A DNA stretch of 64,000 nucleotides from JAMZMI01 sp049115715 (lineage in GTDB: Bacteria; Bacteroidota; Bacteroidia; Cytophagales; Cyclobacteriaceae), in the NCBI GenBank assembly GCA_049115715.1, contig JAGDZQ010000018.1, positions 1 through 64,000 of the forward strand, given 5' to 3'. Position 1 is the first letter of the stretch; each line of letters begins with the position of its first letter. The notes beneath the pieces are model-generated. The model was not told where the DNA came from. It did no database searches and was given only the letters and a program-made list of their open reading frames with translations. The position numbers were made by a program, and so were the translations under genes. Shown piece by piece: positions 52,995-61,922 of the stretch.

Positions 52995-53516
52995 ATGAGT
53001 ACGGCACAAGTAGGAATCATTATGGGCAGTCAGTCAGATTTAAATATCATGTCTGAGGCAGCCGAGATATTAGAAGAGCTAGGTGTGTCTCATGAAGTTA
53101 CGATTGTGTCTGCTCACCGTACTCCGCACAGAATGCTCGATTACGCCGAGGGAGCTGCGGAGCGGGGGCTTAGAGTCATTATTGCTGGTGCGGGAGGAGC
53201 AGCGCACCTTCCAGGAATGGTAGCATCTTTAACTACCCTTCCCGTGATTGGCGTTCCTGTAAAATCAAGAAACTCGATTGATGGCTGGGATTCAGTATTG
53301 TCCATTCTTCAGATGCCAGGAGGCATTCCCGTGGCGACAGTGGCACTTGATGGAGCCAAAAATGCAGGGATTTTGGCAGCTGAGATGATCGGTGCTTTCG
53401 TTCCGGAAGTTTCGGAGAAACTATCAGCCTACAAAAAATCCCTCAAAGACAAAGTCTTAGATTCTGCAAAAGAGCTGGAAACAAATGGGTGGAGAGGAAA
53501 GAAGATTGGGTTTTAA
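52995..53516 (+). CDS. purE: N5-carboxyaminoimidazole ribonucleotide mutase
   Basis: 173 residues. Moves the carboxyl group of N5-CAIR to give CAIR, directly after PurK. MGSQSDLNIM, VSAHRTPHRM and GAGGAAHLPGMVASLT are hallmarks of class I PurE. The C-terminus is about 10 residues longer than the shortest relatives. Overlaps the end of the convergent hypothetical gene by 4 bp. In many Bacteroidota purE lies next to purK; here two foreign genes separate them. Confidence 0.95.
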   Translation: MSTAQVGIIMGSQSDLNIMSEAAEILEELGVSHEVTIVSAHRTPHRMLDYAEGAAERGLRVIIAGAGGAAHLPGMVASLTTLPVIGVPVKSRNSIDGWDSVLSILQMPGGIPVATVALDGAKNAGILAAEMIGAFVPEVSEKLSAYKKSLKDKVLDSAKELETNGWRGKKIGF

Positions 53517-53923
53517 CCAAGACCATCCGCTATCGCCGAAAAGAACTCCCCAATGCCTGCAAAGATTCCTTCGAATACACTGCCAAAGTCTAACCAGGAA
53601 GAATCCATATCAACCTCAGACATTACCGTCCAATCTATATTTGGAGAATTAGAAATTCCCTCTAGCATTTCGTTCTTCATGCTTGTATAATCACATATTT
53701 CCTCAGCTTCCTGATGATATTGGTCAAAGTCAGTATGTGAGGAAAACATACTCATAGCCCAGCATGAAAAATCCATACCATAGTATTCACTTTTTCTATG
53801 AGCTATTTTAACCTCTTTCGGTTTGTAAAATCTCTTTTTTCCGAAATCTCTTACAAGGATTTCTCCTACGTTCTTAATGTACTCCTTTTTATTAGTTGGT
53901 GCTGGGTGGCAAGCTGTACTCAT
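53513..53923 (-). CDS. Hypothetical acidic protein
   Basis: 136 residues, no signal peptide. Begins MSTACHPAPTNKK, then charged and acidic, ending in FEGIFAGIGEFFSAIADGLG, a hydrophobic amphipathic tail that could attach to membranes or a partner. It reads with the RDD gene 17 bp upstream and may share its transcript. No family is recognised. Confidence 0.5.
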   Translation of the reverse strand: MSTACHPAPTNKKEYIKNVGEILVRDFGKKRFYKPKEVKIAHRKSEYYGMDFSCWAMSMFSSHTDFDQYHQEAEEICDYTSMKNEMLEGISNSPNIDWTVMSEVDMDSSWLDFGSVFEGIFAGIGEFFSAIADGLG

Positions 53924-53940
53924 CTTCTAAAATTTATTAT

Positions 53941-54339
53941 TCATCTGCTGTAAACCACAACAGAACCTACCATTAGGTCATGAATAGCCTGCTTCTTGCT
54001 ATTCCCCATTACAGTAAACAAAGAAACTAAACCTAAGAAGCTTTTGATGGTAAAACGAATAATAGCAAGGGGCAGTAAAATATTCTTTTCCGAATTTTTA
54101 GACCTCTTTACAGCAAGACCATTCATCTTATGTCCTAGAGTACCTCCAAATAAGCTTATAAAAATGGGCTCGTATAGGAAGAAAATAAAAACAAAGGCAA
54201 TTTTCCTCGCGTTATCTGACACACTTTCGAATTTTGAAAACAAAAAAGTTGCCAGCGCCATAAATATTAATATGACAATCCAGTCAATTACAATCGCCTT
54301 AATCCTTTCAACTAACCCTGGATAGTCCTTCTCTTTCAT
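53941..54339 (-). CDS. RDD-family membrane protein
   Basis: 132 residues with three or four membrane helices. It has the three family cues: an R/D pair in the first helix (ERIKAIVIDWIV), GGTLGHKMNGLAV before the second, and AIHDLMVGSVVV at the end. RDD proteins are small integral membrane proteins of mostly unknown function, some acting in transport. It leads a two-gene minus-strand unit. Confidence 0.82.
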   Translation of the reverse strand: MKEKDYPGLVERIKAIVIDWIVILIFMALATFLFSKFESVSDNARKIAFVFIFFLYEPIFISLFGGTLGHKMNGLAVKRSKNSEKNILLPLAIIRFTIKSFLGLVSLFTVMGNSKKQAIHDLMVGSVVVYSR

Positions 54340-54622
54340 TTCTTAAATTTGAATGTGATTTTGGAAAGTCAATATAGTCAGCAAAAGGCACTATAAGCTA
54401 CCTAGGAGAGCTACTATACGACCTTTGATCTCAATATTGCTTCATTTCTGATTTATTCAAGGATTCCAATTTTCTGCTCAGAAATATGATTCAGATTTTA
54501 AACACGATAACGAGCAATTTTATCAGGCTTAAAGTCTATTCGGGAAGAAGAGGATGAATTTTGAAGAACAAAACCTCAGTTCGTATATCTTTTTAGATTA
54601 AAAATGCCTTATTTTTATAGTG
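54340..54622. other. Spacer without recognisable features
   Basis: 283 bp. Only a CCTAGG palindrome within a short imperfect repeat (near 54400) and A+T-rich sequence stand out. It should carry divergent promoters for the RDD gene and the small membrane gene. Confidence 0.5.
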
Positions 54623-54862
54623 ATGCAAATCATTTTCATAGACATAGCGATTGGAATTGCCCTCTATACTGTCTGTCTTTTCTTGCTCATAATGAGAGAT
54701 CAAAAAAGACAGCAGAAGAATCGTAATCAAAATGACGAGGGAGATGACGAAGGAGGTTTGCCTGTTTCTTTGCCACCGGACTTTGATCTACCACCCGGTA
54801 TTTGCCTTCCTGATGACCCCAGAGTGAAGCGTGTTGAAGAACGAGAAGAAGTTTTTGCTTAA
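54623..54862 (+). CDS. Small single-span membrane protein
   Basis: 79 residues. One membrane helix at about 3-23 (IIFIDIAIGIALYTVCLFLLIM), a Lys/Gln/Asn segment and then an acidic Gly-rich and Pro-rich tail (PVSLPPDFDLPPGICLPDDPRV). The tail is likely cytosolic by the positive-inside rule. ATG at 54623; a GTG one codon earlier is possible. Convergent with the ABC exporter. Function unknown. Confidence 0.55.
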   Translation: MQIIFIDIAIGIALYTVCLFLLIMRDQKRQQKNRNQNDEGDDEGGLPVSLPPDFDLPPGICLPDDPRVKRVEEREEVFA

Positions 54863-54871
54863 AGTAAAGAC

Positions 54872-56650
54872 TCAATCTTCTAACACCTGCAGGCCCACAA
54901 ACTTCTTATAAGCACCCTCTTTTTCGATCAGCTCTGCATGATTTCCTGATTCTATTATTGCACCTTCATCAAGCACGCAAATAAGATCAGCAGACCTAAT
55001 AGTGGCCAGACGATGAGCGATGATGAGCGTGGTACGCCCTTTCATGAGCGTGCTTAGCGCTTGCTGTACAAGGCTTTCCGATTCAGAGTCTAAGGAGCTG
55101 GTAGCCTCATCCAAAATTAAAATAGAAGGGTTTTTCAACACAGCTCTGGCAATGGCAATTCTCTGTCTCTGTCCACCTGAGAGTTTTACTCCGCGTTCTC
55201 CAACTAGGGTATCAAACCCTTCAGGGAAAGATCGAATGAAGTCTAGCGCATTGGCCTTTTTAGCAGCAGCCTCTATTTCCTCATTCGTGGCGTTGGGTTG
55301 TCCGTATCTGATGTTTTCCCCTATAGTTCCCCCAAAGAGAATGACTTCCTGAGGCACGATCCCGATACCAGACCTGAGTGAAATCAAATCGATATCACGG
55401 ATATTTTTAGAATCAATTGAGATTTCACCATTGCTTACAGGGTAAAATCTCATCAGAAGCTGAGCAACAGTAGATTTTCCAGCCCCACTGTGACCAACCA
55501 AAGCCACTTTCTGACCCTGTTTGATTTTCAAATCAAGACCCTTCAGCACCGGCATTTCTGTTCGAGTGGGATATTCGAAATGCACGCTCTTAAACTCAAT
55601 ATCCCCATCCATATTCACGGATGAAGCTTCATTAAGTCTAGGCTCGTTGATTTCACTTTGTATCTCCAAGACCCTTTCTGATGCGCCCACAGCCTTTTGC
55701 ACCTGTCCAAACAAGTCCCCAAGACCTGCGATAGAAGCACCAATAAAACCAGTATAGAGCACGAAGGAAAACAAGTCCCCAGCGGCCATTTCTCCTGATT
55801 GAACAAGCACCGCACCATACCACATGATTGCAACTATTGCCCCAAAGACGGCAAATATGATAAAAGAGATAAACGCCGCTCGAAAGTTGGCCGTTTTGAT
55901 AGCTGTGGCCACAACCCCGCTCATCGATTTTTTGTATCTCCCGATTTCGAAGCTTTCAGAAGTAAATGATTTTACAGACTGAATCGATTGGATCGATTCC
56001 TCTACAATCACATTTGTGTCTGCCAGCTGAGCCTGAGTCTTTTTGGAAAGTTTCCTGATGAACTTTCCAAAGACAAACCCCACAATCACTATAACAGGAA
56101 AAATGGCGATCATGAACACACTTAGAGAAGGAGTCAAAAAGAATATGATGATAACCCCTGTGATAAATGTGATGATTTGTCTGATAACTTCTGCCAGCGT
56201 CGTAGACATTACACTCTGAAGTTGCGAAACATCATTAGATATCCTGCTAATCAACTCACCCGTTCTGTTCCTATCAAAAAATGCCATGGGAAGCGTGATG
56301 ATCTTTTGATATAGATCGGTTCGCAGATTGGCTATCGCATTTTCAGAAACCTTCGCGAAAAGAACCACTCTAGAGAATGAGAAAATCGCCTGTAGTACGA
56401 GAACTCCCAATAAAATGAAGGTAGCTTCCTCAATATTATTAGCAATCAAGCTCTCCTCGCCAGTTGCCAGATTTACAAGCTCCCCAGAGACATATGGAAA
56501 AACCATGAAGACACTACTCGAAAACACAAGCAGAACCAGTCCGATTATAAAAGTCCATTTATAAGGAAGAACATAAGAAAACACCCCAGTGAGCTTTTTC
56601 AAACCATCCTTAGACAACCTTTTCTTTTCTTCCTTATCGCTTTTACTCAT
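54872..56650 (-). CDS. ABC exporter, fused permease and ATPase (ABCB/MsbA type)
   Basis: 592 residues. Six membrane helices (about 30-315), then an ATPase domain: Walker A GHSGAGKST near 388, signature LSGGQRQRIAIARA near 495, Walker B ILILDEATSSLD. Acts as a homodimer, exporting lipid or drug-like substrates; MsbA-like lipid export is a fair guess but not fixed by sequence. The start overlaps the upstream lipoprotein stop by 4 bp (ATGA), and gpmI lies upstream, so the three genes share an operon. Confidence 0.92.
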   Translation of the reverse strand: MSKSDKEEKKRLSKDGLKKLTGVFSYVLPYKWTFIIGLVLLVFSSSVFMVFPYVSGELVNLATGEESLIANNIEEATFILLGVLVLQAIFSFSRVVLFAKVSENAIANLRTDLYQKIITLPMAFFDRNRTGELISRISNDVSQLQSVMSTTLAEVIRQIITFITGVIIIFFLTPSLSVFMIAIFPVIVIVGFVFGKFIRKLSKKTQAQLADTNVIVEESIQSIQSVKSFTSESFEIGRYKKSMSGVVATAIKTANFRAAFISFIIFAVFGAIVAIMWYGAVLVQSGEMAAGDLFSFVLYTGFIGASIAGLGDLFGQVQKAVGASERVLEIQSEINEPRLNEASSVNMDGDIEFKSVHFEYPTRTEMPVLKGLDLKIKQGQKVALVGHSGAGKSTVAQLLMRFYPVSNGEISIDSKNIRDIDLISLRSGIGIVPQEVILFGGTIGENIRYGQPNATNEEIEAAAKKANALDFIRSFPEGFDTLVGERGVKLSGGQRQRIAIARAVLKNPSILILDEATSSLDSESESLVQQALSTLMKGRTTLIIAHRLATIRSADLICVLDEGAIIESGNHAELIEKEGAYKKFVGLQVLED

Positions 56651-57186
56651 GGGAGAAGCACTTTGGCTTTTATTGAATATTTTGTCGTATCCTTCAGTGC
56701 CATTTTCTGATAGCCAGATACCTCGAAAGAAGCAATCAAACCATCTTTCATTTCCAATGTCAATTCCTTGAAATCCACATAAATAGTCTTTTCTGAAAAA
56801 AGGACACTTGAGATTGATTTCGAGCTATCCGAAGAGCTTATAGAGAAATGCTTCAATGGAGATTTCATTCCCTCCTTTACTTCATATGACTCGACACGCT
56901 CACTCATGCGCTTATTGAAAACACCTACCAATCTCGGTTCTGTCAATGAAAATTCTGTGATGATATCAAACTGATCCACCCACCCAGCAGAGTCCAATTC
57001 CAATATTTTCGATTCCTTTTCACCCGCTACCTCTACTACCTTTTCAAGTCGAGCATTCATTTCTGCAAGCGAGACCACTTGCTCTTCCAATACCTCTTTC
57101 AAGTCAAAGTAAGATTCCATGCTTGTCTTTGGCTGAGCACAGCCAAAGACAAGACTTAAAAAAAGAATAGGTGTGATTTTTCTCAT
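56647..57186 (-). CDS. Lipoprotein of unknown function
   Basis: 179 residues with lipobox VFGC (Cys16). A helical stretch (about 22-62, SYFDLKEVLEEQVVSLAEMNARLEKVVEV) is followed by a beta-rich part ending KALLP-like (SIKAKVLLP). It is translationally coupled to the ABC exporter downstream (4-bp overlap), which suggests a partner of that exporter at the periplasmic side. No named family. Confidence 0.65.
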   Translation of the reverse strand: MRKITPILFLSLVFGCAQPKTSMESYFDLKEVLEEQVVSLAEMNARLEKVVEVAGEKESKILELDSAGWVDQFDIITEFSLTEPRLVGVFNKRMSERVESYEVKEGMKSPLKHFSISSSDSSKSISSVLFSEKTIYVDFKELTLEMKDGLIASFEVSGYQKMALKDTTKYSIKAKVLLP

Positions 57187-57205
57187 CTAATGTGTAAAAC
57201 TGAGA

Positions 57206-58723
57206 TTACAGGAGCTCGTCCCCTGTCATTTCTGCAGGCTTCTCAACACCCAACAATTTCAATATCGTTGGGGCAAGATCACCCAGTTTCCCAGCCTTTA
57301 ATTCGCCCTTTATGTCATTGTCAACCACTATAAAAGGAACCAAGTTAGTTGTATGAGCCGTATTAGGAGAGCCATCAGGATTAACCATGATATCCGAGTT
57401 ACCATGATCCGCTATGATGATAGAAGTGTAACCATTCTCAAGCGCCACTTCCACTACCTCTTTTGCACAACCATCCACCGTTTCACAAGCCTTTACAGCC
57501 GCTTCGAAAACACCCGTGTGACCGACCATATCCGGATTGGCAAAATTCAGCACGGTGAAATCAGGCCAATTTGCCTTGAGCTCAGGAATAATCTTATCCT
57601 TTATGTCATTCGCACTCATCTCAGGCTGTAGATCATAAGTCGCCACCTTAGGAGAAGGGCAAAGCAATCTCTTTTCCCCCTCAAATTCCTTTTCACGACC
57701 TCCAGAAAAGAAGAAAGTCACATGCGGATACTTTTCCGTTTCGGCGATTCGTATTTGTTTTTTGCCATTGTTGGCCAGTACCTCGCCCAGCGTCATTTGA
57801 AGATTATCCTTATCAAATACCACCTTTACATCATTGAATGTATCATCGTAATTGGTCATCGTCAAGTAGTAGAGATCCAGTTTTTTCATATCAAAATCTG
57901 GAAAATCCTTTTGCGTAAGCACCTCTGTAATCTCACGACCCCTGTCCGTTCTGAAGTTGAAGCACATCACCACATCACCTTCCTCGATCTTCCCAACAGC
58001 ACTACCATTCGAAGACTTGATTAGAGGCTTGATGAACTCATCCGTTACACCATCAGCATAAGATTGCTCTATACCATCCGTAATATTTTCAGTTAAATCA
58101 CCCGCTCCGTTTACCATGGCATCATAAGCAAGCTTTACACGCTCCCATCTCTTGTCACGATCCATCGCAAAGTATCGACCCGTGATAGAAGCCACTTCAC
58201 CAACATTTGCAGCCATATGAGCCTCTAAGTCCTTTACGAAACCAAGACCACTCTTAGGATCACAGTCCCTGCCGTCAGTAAAAGCATGAACGAAGACATT
58301 TTCACAATCATTACTTTTTGCTGCCGAGATCAAACCTTTCAAGTGGTTGATATGCGAGTGAACCCCCCCATTGGATAGCAATCCAATGAAATGAACATTC
58401 TTATTATTAGCTTTCGCATAATCAAAAGCAGCAACCAATTCTTTTTCCTTAGCCAAGCTGCCATCCTCAGCAGCATTGTTGATTTTCACCAAATCCTGAT
58501 ACACCACTCTACCAGCCCCGATATTCATATGACCAACCTCAGAATTACCCATTTGTCCTTCAGGTAATCCGACAGCAAGTCCAGATGCCTCAAGCGTACT
58601 ATGAGGATATTTATCATAAAGACTATCTACGAACGGGGTGTTCGCACTATCTATCGCAGAAACTTTTTTATCCGTGGCTATTCCCCAGCCATCCAGGATG
58701 ATAAGTATTACTTTCTTGTTCAT
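57206..58723 (-). CDS. gpmI: Phosphoglycerate mutase, cofactor-independent
   Basis: 505 residues. Converts 3- to 2-phosphoglycerate through a phosphoserine; the nucleophile Ser61 lies in MGNSEVGHMNIGAGR. Metal ligands in IILDGWG, DGRDCDP, HGNSDIM and AHTTN are present. Start at 58723 (MNKKVILIILDGWG), 4 nt after TATATTTG; an in-frame extension of 19 codons upstream is not conserved. First gene of the operon with the lipoprotein and ABC exporter. Confidence 0.96.
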   Translation of the reverse strand: MNKKVILIILDGWGIATDKKVSAIDSANTPFVDSLYDKYPHSTLEASGLAVGLPEGQMGNSEVGHMNIGAGRVVYQDLVKINNAAEDGSLAKEKELVAAFDYAKANNKNVHFIGLLSNGGVHSHINHLKGLISAAKSNDCENVFVHAFTDGRDCDPKSGLGFVKDLEAHMAANVGEVASITGRYFAMDRDKRWERVKLAYDAMVNGAGDLTENITDGIEQSYADGVTDEFIKPLIKSSNGSAVGKIEEGDVVMCFNFRTDRGREITEVLTQKDFPDFDMKKLDLYYLTMTNYDDTFNDVKVVFDKDNLQMTLGEVLANNGKKQIRIAETEKYPHVTFFFSGGREKEFEGEKRLLCPSPKVATYDLQPEMSANDIKDKIIPELKANWPDFTVLNFANPDMVGHTGVFEAAVKACETVDGCAKEVVEVALENGYTSIIIADHGNSDIMVNPDGSPNTAHTTNLVPFIVVDNDIKGELKAGKLGDLAPTILKLLGVEKPAEMTGDELL

Positions 58724-58727
58724 GCCG

Positions 58728-58735
58728 CAAATATA
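58728..58735 (-). promoter_or_regulatory. Predicted -7 element of gpmI
   Basis: TATATTTG on the minus strand, followed by CGGC and the ATG. Fits TAnnTTTG and a leaderless or near-leaderless mRNA. Confidence 0.55.
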
Positions 58736-58912
58736 ATTGTTGCGACAGCTAACAGAAACCTTAGCCGTGTTATTATACAAAATCCACGAAAACCAGCCGT
58801 TTCATTCCTATTCTCATTCAACTATCCGTAGGATGATATTCTGATTTCCAGTACTAGTTGGACGAAATAGACCATAGATATCTGCCTGGGGATTTAAAGC
58901 TTATCTGGTTTT

Positions 58913-58992
58913 GGGGCGTCCGGGCGGGCTATTCGTTTCAATCTTTTTGTTTCGTTCCTCACAAAAAGGATTTCCACTTCTATCCCTGACGC
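58913..58992. repeat. Structured intergenic element (GCGTC...GACGC)
   Basis: About 80 nt starting GGGGCGTCCGGGCGGGCT and ending TATCCCTGACGC. The outer arms GCGTC (58916-58920) and GACGC (58988-58992) pair. An inner stem ATCTTTTTGT/ACAAAAAGGAT closes a TTCGTTCCTC loop. This pattern resembles a repeated element I have seen in Bacteroidota intergenic DNA, but only one copy is in this window. Confidence 0.5.
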
Positions 58993-59157
58993 ATCAGCCG
59001 ATACCCAAGTCCAAATCCAATACCACCAATTAAGCATTTTACCATACAAGTTGTCATTTTGGATATGGGAGAAAACTTATTAATCTCAACCCGATATAAG
59101 AATAGCTTAAAAACAGGTTGATTATCACTATGAGCCTTTTGGCTTCAAGATTATACT

Positions 59158-59248
59158 ATAAAAAGGCGTGATAGTCTCATGGCTTCAAAGATTCCTACGA
59201 CTTTCTCGCTCATTACCCTTTCCAAAAGCCTCTGGGTGACGGTTTTTA
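59158..59248 (-). repeat. Dispersed intergenic repeat, copy 2
   Basis: On the minus strand it follows copy 1 (14373-14460): AAACCGTCACCC, GAGAAAG, AGGAATCTTTGA, CATGAGACTATCACGCCTTTTTAT. Blocks are conserved while the middle differs, as for an old repeat family. Confidence 0.7.
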
Positions 59249-59417
59249 ACAGTATAATAAATCGAGCTCACGTTATTAATTATAAACATTCAAATCCGTC
59301 AGGCATAACCCTCCTTCCGCTAACCTTACCAAATGGCAGGGACACCCCTATTTTAAAAACAATGCTGATCTTTTATATAGGATCACTTAATGGCATAATT
59401 TTAGATAACTTTATTGC

Positions 59418-59801
59418 ATGAAACTTTCGATTCTCTTTATAGCCTTTGCTACGCTCTTTGCATCACCCACGCAAGATGAACTGCTGGCAGACATCAGCTC
59501 AGCCATGGGCGCTGGCAGCTCCAAAGAACTCATCAAGTTTTGTGGAGACAACATCGAAATCAAGATCGATGGCAAGAGTTCCAATTACAGCATTTCGCAA
59601 GCAGAAGTTGTATTAAAAGATTTTTTCCTCAAAAACCGAGTCAAAAGCTTTTCATACATTCATCAAGGCTCTTCGCCCGAAGGCCTGAAATATACAATCG
59701 GCTCACTGGAGCTTGATGAAAGTAGCTACAGAGTCGTGATGGTGATCAAAAAACAAGGATCAGATTTCAAGATTGACCAGATCAACTTTAGTAGAGAATA
59801 G
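59418..59801 (+). CDS. DUF4783 family exported protein
   Basis: 127 residues with a short signal peptide (about 1-16, MKLSILFIAFATLFAS). The rest has an NTF2-like look (ELLADISSAMGAGSSKELIKFCGDNIEIKI...FSYIHQGSSPEGLKYTIG) matching the DUF4783 group, which commonly precedes nadC in Bacteroidota. Role unknown. It lies 155 bp before nadC on the same strand. Confidence 0.82.
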   Translation: MKLSILFIAFATLFASPTQDELLADISSAMGAGSSKELIKFCGDNIEIKIDGKSSNYSISQAEVVLKDFFLKNRVKSFSYIHQGSSPEGLKYTIGSLELDESSYRVVMVIKKQGSDFKIDQINFSRE

Positions 59802-59942
59802 CTTTCCGCAAGCCTAATTTGCTCAAGATAGATGATTAGGCAAAGCCAGTTAAATTGACTAGACGTTTCAGACCCGTCGAAAGCCTTCTTTTACTTCAAG
59901 AATTAATTTCCTTTTAATACACACTATAATAAGTGCCTTGCA

Positions 59943-59950
59943 TAATTTTG
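59943..59950 (+). promoter_or_regulatory. Predicted -7 element of nadC
   Basis: TAATTTTG followed by CGGCCT and the ATG at 59957. It fits TAnnTTTG; no -33 TTG at normal distance. Confidence 0.5.
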
Positions 59951-59956
59951 CGGCCT

Positions 59957-60814
59957 ATGAATTTGCCCTACCTGACAGATGAACGCATCAGTAGTTTCAT
60001 TAGCACCGCGCTAGTGGAAGACATTGGAGATGGAGATCACAGCTCTCTGGGGTCGATTCCATCTGGTCAGACAAGTCATGCAGAGATGCTTATCAAGGGG
60101 GATGGGGTTTTTGCAGGAGTGGAGTTAGCGCAAAAAGTTTTCCATCATCTTGATTCAACCCTGGAAATCGAAACTTTCAAGGCAGATGGAGATCGAGTAG
60201 TATTTGGAGACATTGGTCTTCATATCAAAGGAAACTCCAGATCTATACTGAGTGGAGAGCGGTTGGCACTCAATTGTCTTCAGCGAATGAGCGGGATCGC
60301 CACCTATACCCAGCAACTGGTGCAGATGATCAAAGGTTCAGGGACGAAACTTCTCGATACCAGAAAGACCACTCCAAATTTTCGACTTCCTGAAAAATGG
60401 GCTGTCGCCATTGGAGGAGGAGTCAACCACAGATTTGGACTATACGACATGGTCATGCTCAAGGACAATCATGTAGATTATGCCGGGGGAGTGAGAAGCG
60501 CAATCCAATCATGTGTGTCATATTTGAAGCAAAACGAGCTAGATCTAAAAATTGAAGTTGAAGTCAGAAACCTGAAAGAACTCAGAGAAGTCATCGAGAC
60601 AGGTCATGTATTTAGAGTACTGCTTGACAACATGCTCCCTTCTGATATAAAATTGGCGATTGACATGGTAGGAGGATCAATGGAGACAGAAGCTTCAGGA
60701 GGAATAAACGAGAAAAACATTAGAGAAATAGCAGAAGCAGGAGTAGACTATATTTCTGTAGGCGCATTAACTCACTCATACAATAGTTTAGATATAAGCC
60801 TAAAGGCAAAATAG
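59957..60814 (+). CDS. nadC: Quinolinate phosphoribosyltransferase (carboxylating)
   Basis: 285 residues. Joins quinolinate and PRPP to give nicotinate mononucleotide in NAD synthesis. EDIGDGDHSS, GERLALNCLQRMSGIAT, LLDTRKTTPNFR and KDNHVDYAGG are family motifs. Start at 59957 (MNLPYLTDERIS), 6 nt after TAATTTTG. No nadA or nadB nearby. The next gene begins 2 bp after its stop. Confidence 0.95.
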   Translation: MNLPYLTDERISSFISTALVEDIGDGDHSSLGSIPSGQTSHAEMLIKGDGVFAGVELAQKVFHHLDSTLEIETFKADGDRVVFGDIGLHIKGNSRSILSGERLALNCLQRMSGIATYTQQLVQMIKGSGTKLLDTRKTTPNFRLPEKWAVAIGGGVNHRFGLYDMVMLKDNHVDYAGGVRSAIQSCVSYLKQNELDLKIEVEVRNLKELREVIETGHVFRVLLDNMLPSDIKLAIDMVGGSMETEASGGINEKNIREIAEAGVDYISVGALTHSYNSLDISLKAK

Positions 60815-60816
60815 AG

Positions 60817-61290
60817 ATGATAGTAAGAACAAAAAAGTATCAGCTACAAACTAAAACATATATCGGAATCGCATTCAAAGCGGTTCTGAAACAGCAATGG
60901 TGGGTTGGACTCATATTTCTGGCTATATGTGGGATGTATTTTGTATTGCCAAGCTGGTGGTGGATCATTGGTGCTACGATCGCATTGACCCTCTACTTTC
61001 TGTTTTGGCTCATTCAGTTTGCCGGTGTTACTCAGCTTGAGCAAGGCAAGTTTATGTTTCAGAAGATGTCTTACGAAATATCAAGTCAGCAAATCATGCT
61101 TAAGCTGAACCCGAAACAAGGCATGCCTATGAAGTGGGATCAAATCAAACGCGTGCAACATACCAAAGACGCTTTTATACTTTACGCCAGCAAGGCGCAG
61201 TTGCTATACTTCCCACACAAAATCTTCAATAACGACAATGAAATCCGTTTTCTAGAAACAGTGATCAAAAGAAAGGGATACATCAAATAA
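60817..61290 (+). CDS. YcxB-like membrane protein
   Basis: 157 residues with two membrane helices (about 31-47 and 50-70). The C-terminal half has the YcxB-like pattern: MSYEISSQQIMLKL, MKWDQIKRVQHTKDAFILYASKAQLLYFPHKIF. Function unknown. It follows nadC by 2 bp. Confidence 0.78.
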   Translation: MIVRTKKYQLQTKTYIGIAFKAVLKQQWWVGLIFLAICGMYFVLPSWWWIIGATIALTLYFLFWLIQFAGVTQLEQGKFMFQKMSYEISSQQIMLKLNPKQGMPMKWDQIKRVQHTKDAFILYASKAQLLYFPHKIFNNDNEIRFLETVIKRKGYIK

Positions 61291-61377
61291 TATTTTTAGC
61301 CTTTGATTCGTACTCTTCTTTACGCTTTCGATTTTTTTTGTCAGGTTGAATCTATCGTAACGCAACACGAAAAATAA

Positions 61378-61839
61378 ATGACCGATGATCGGCTAAATCG
61401 AGGATTTGCCAGTGCAGCAAAATATTGTGCTTTCACAGAGCGTGCACCTAAGCAAGTCTTCGACAAGTTGATTTCGTGGGACTTTTCCGAAGAGCAGTCG
61501 AAAAAAATCATTCTCAGATTGATAGAGGAAAATTTTCTTAATGAAGAGCGCTTTGCCAGAGCCTTTTGCAACGACAAGTTTGAATTTAATCGCTGGGGAA
61601 AGGTTAAAATAAAAATGGAACTTGGCAAGTTCAATCTATCATACGAAGTGCTTACACTCGCGCTAGAGTCTATCAATCCAGAAAAGTATCAGAAGGTAAT
61701 TGCAGAACTAACCAATAAAAAATGGCAGAATCTGGTTGGCAAAGGAGACGACTATCTTCAAAAGCGAAAAGCCGCCAACTATATGATGCAAAAAGGGTTT
61801 GAAGGAGAATTGGTTTGGAAAGAGCTCAATAAACTCTAG
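61378..61839 (+). CDS. recX: RecX-family regulator
   Basis: 153 residues. RecX-type repeats of three helices: AAKYCAFTERAPKQVFDKLISWDFSEEQSKKIILRLIEENFLNEERFARAF and NRWGKVKIKMELGKFNLSYEVLTLALESI. RecX proteins bind RecA and limit its filaments. recA is not in this window. Cytosolic. It is 87 bp after the YcxB-like gene. Confidence 0.88.
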   Translation: MTDDRLNRGFASAAKYCAFTERAPKQVFDKLISWDFSEEQSKKIILRLIEENFLNEERFARAFCNDKFEFNRWGKVKIKMELGKFNLSYEVLTLALESINPEKYQKVIAELTNKKWQNLVGKGDDYLQKRKAANYMMQKGFEGELVWKELNKL

Positions 61840-61922
61840 TCTCGCCTCAGAGGCCGTCAACTTTTGGATCAATTGTCAATACCCGCTAAATTGTCAATCA
61901 CTAGCACTCCAATAAGATCCAT

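Larger units (their letters stand above)
58724..59417. other. Non-coding spacer with two structured repeats
   Basis: 694 bp, flanked by divergent genes. It holds a hairpin-forming element (58913-58992) and an inverted copy of the dispersed repeat (59158-59248). The rest shows no coding character; an 80-codon ORF at 59179-59421 overlaps the repeat and is rejected. Confidence 0.65.

Noticed and set aside
59179..59421. 80-codon plus-strand ORF
   Set aside because: It runs through the dispersed repeat and has no coding features.
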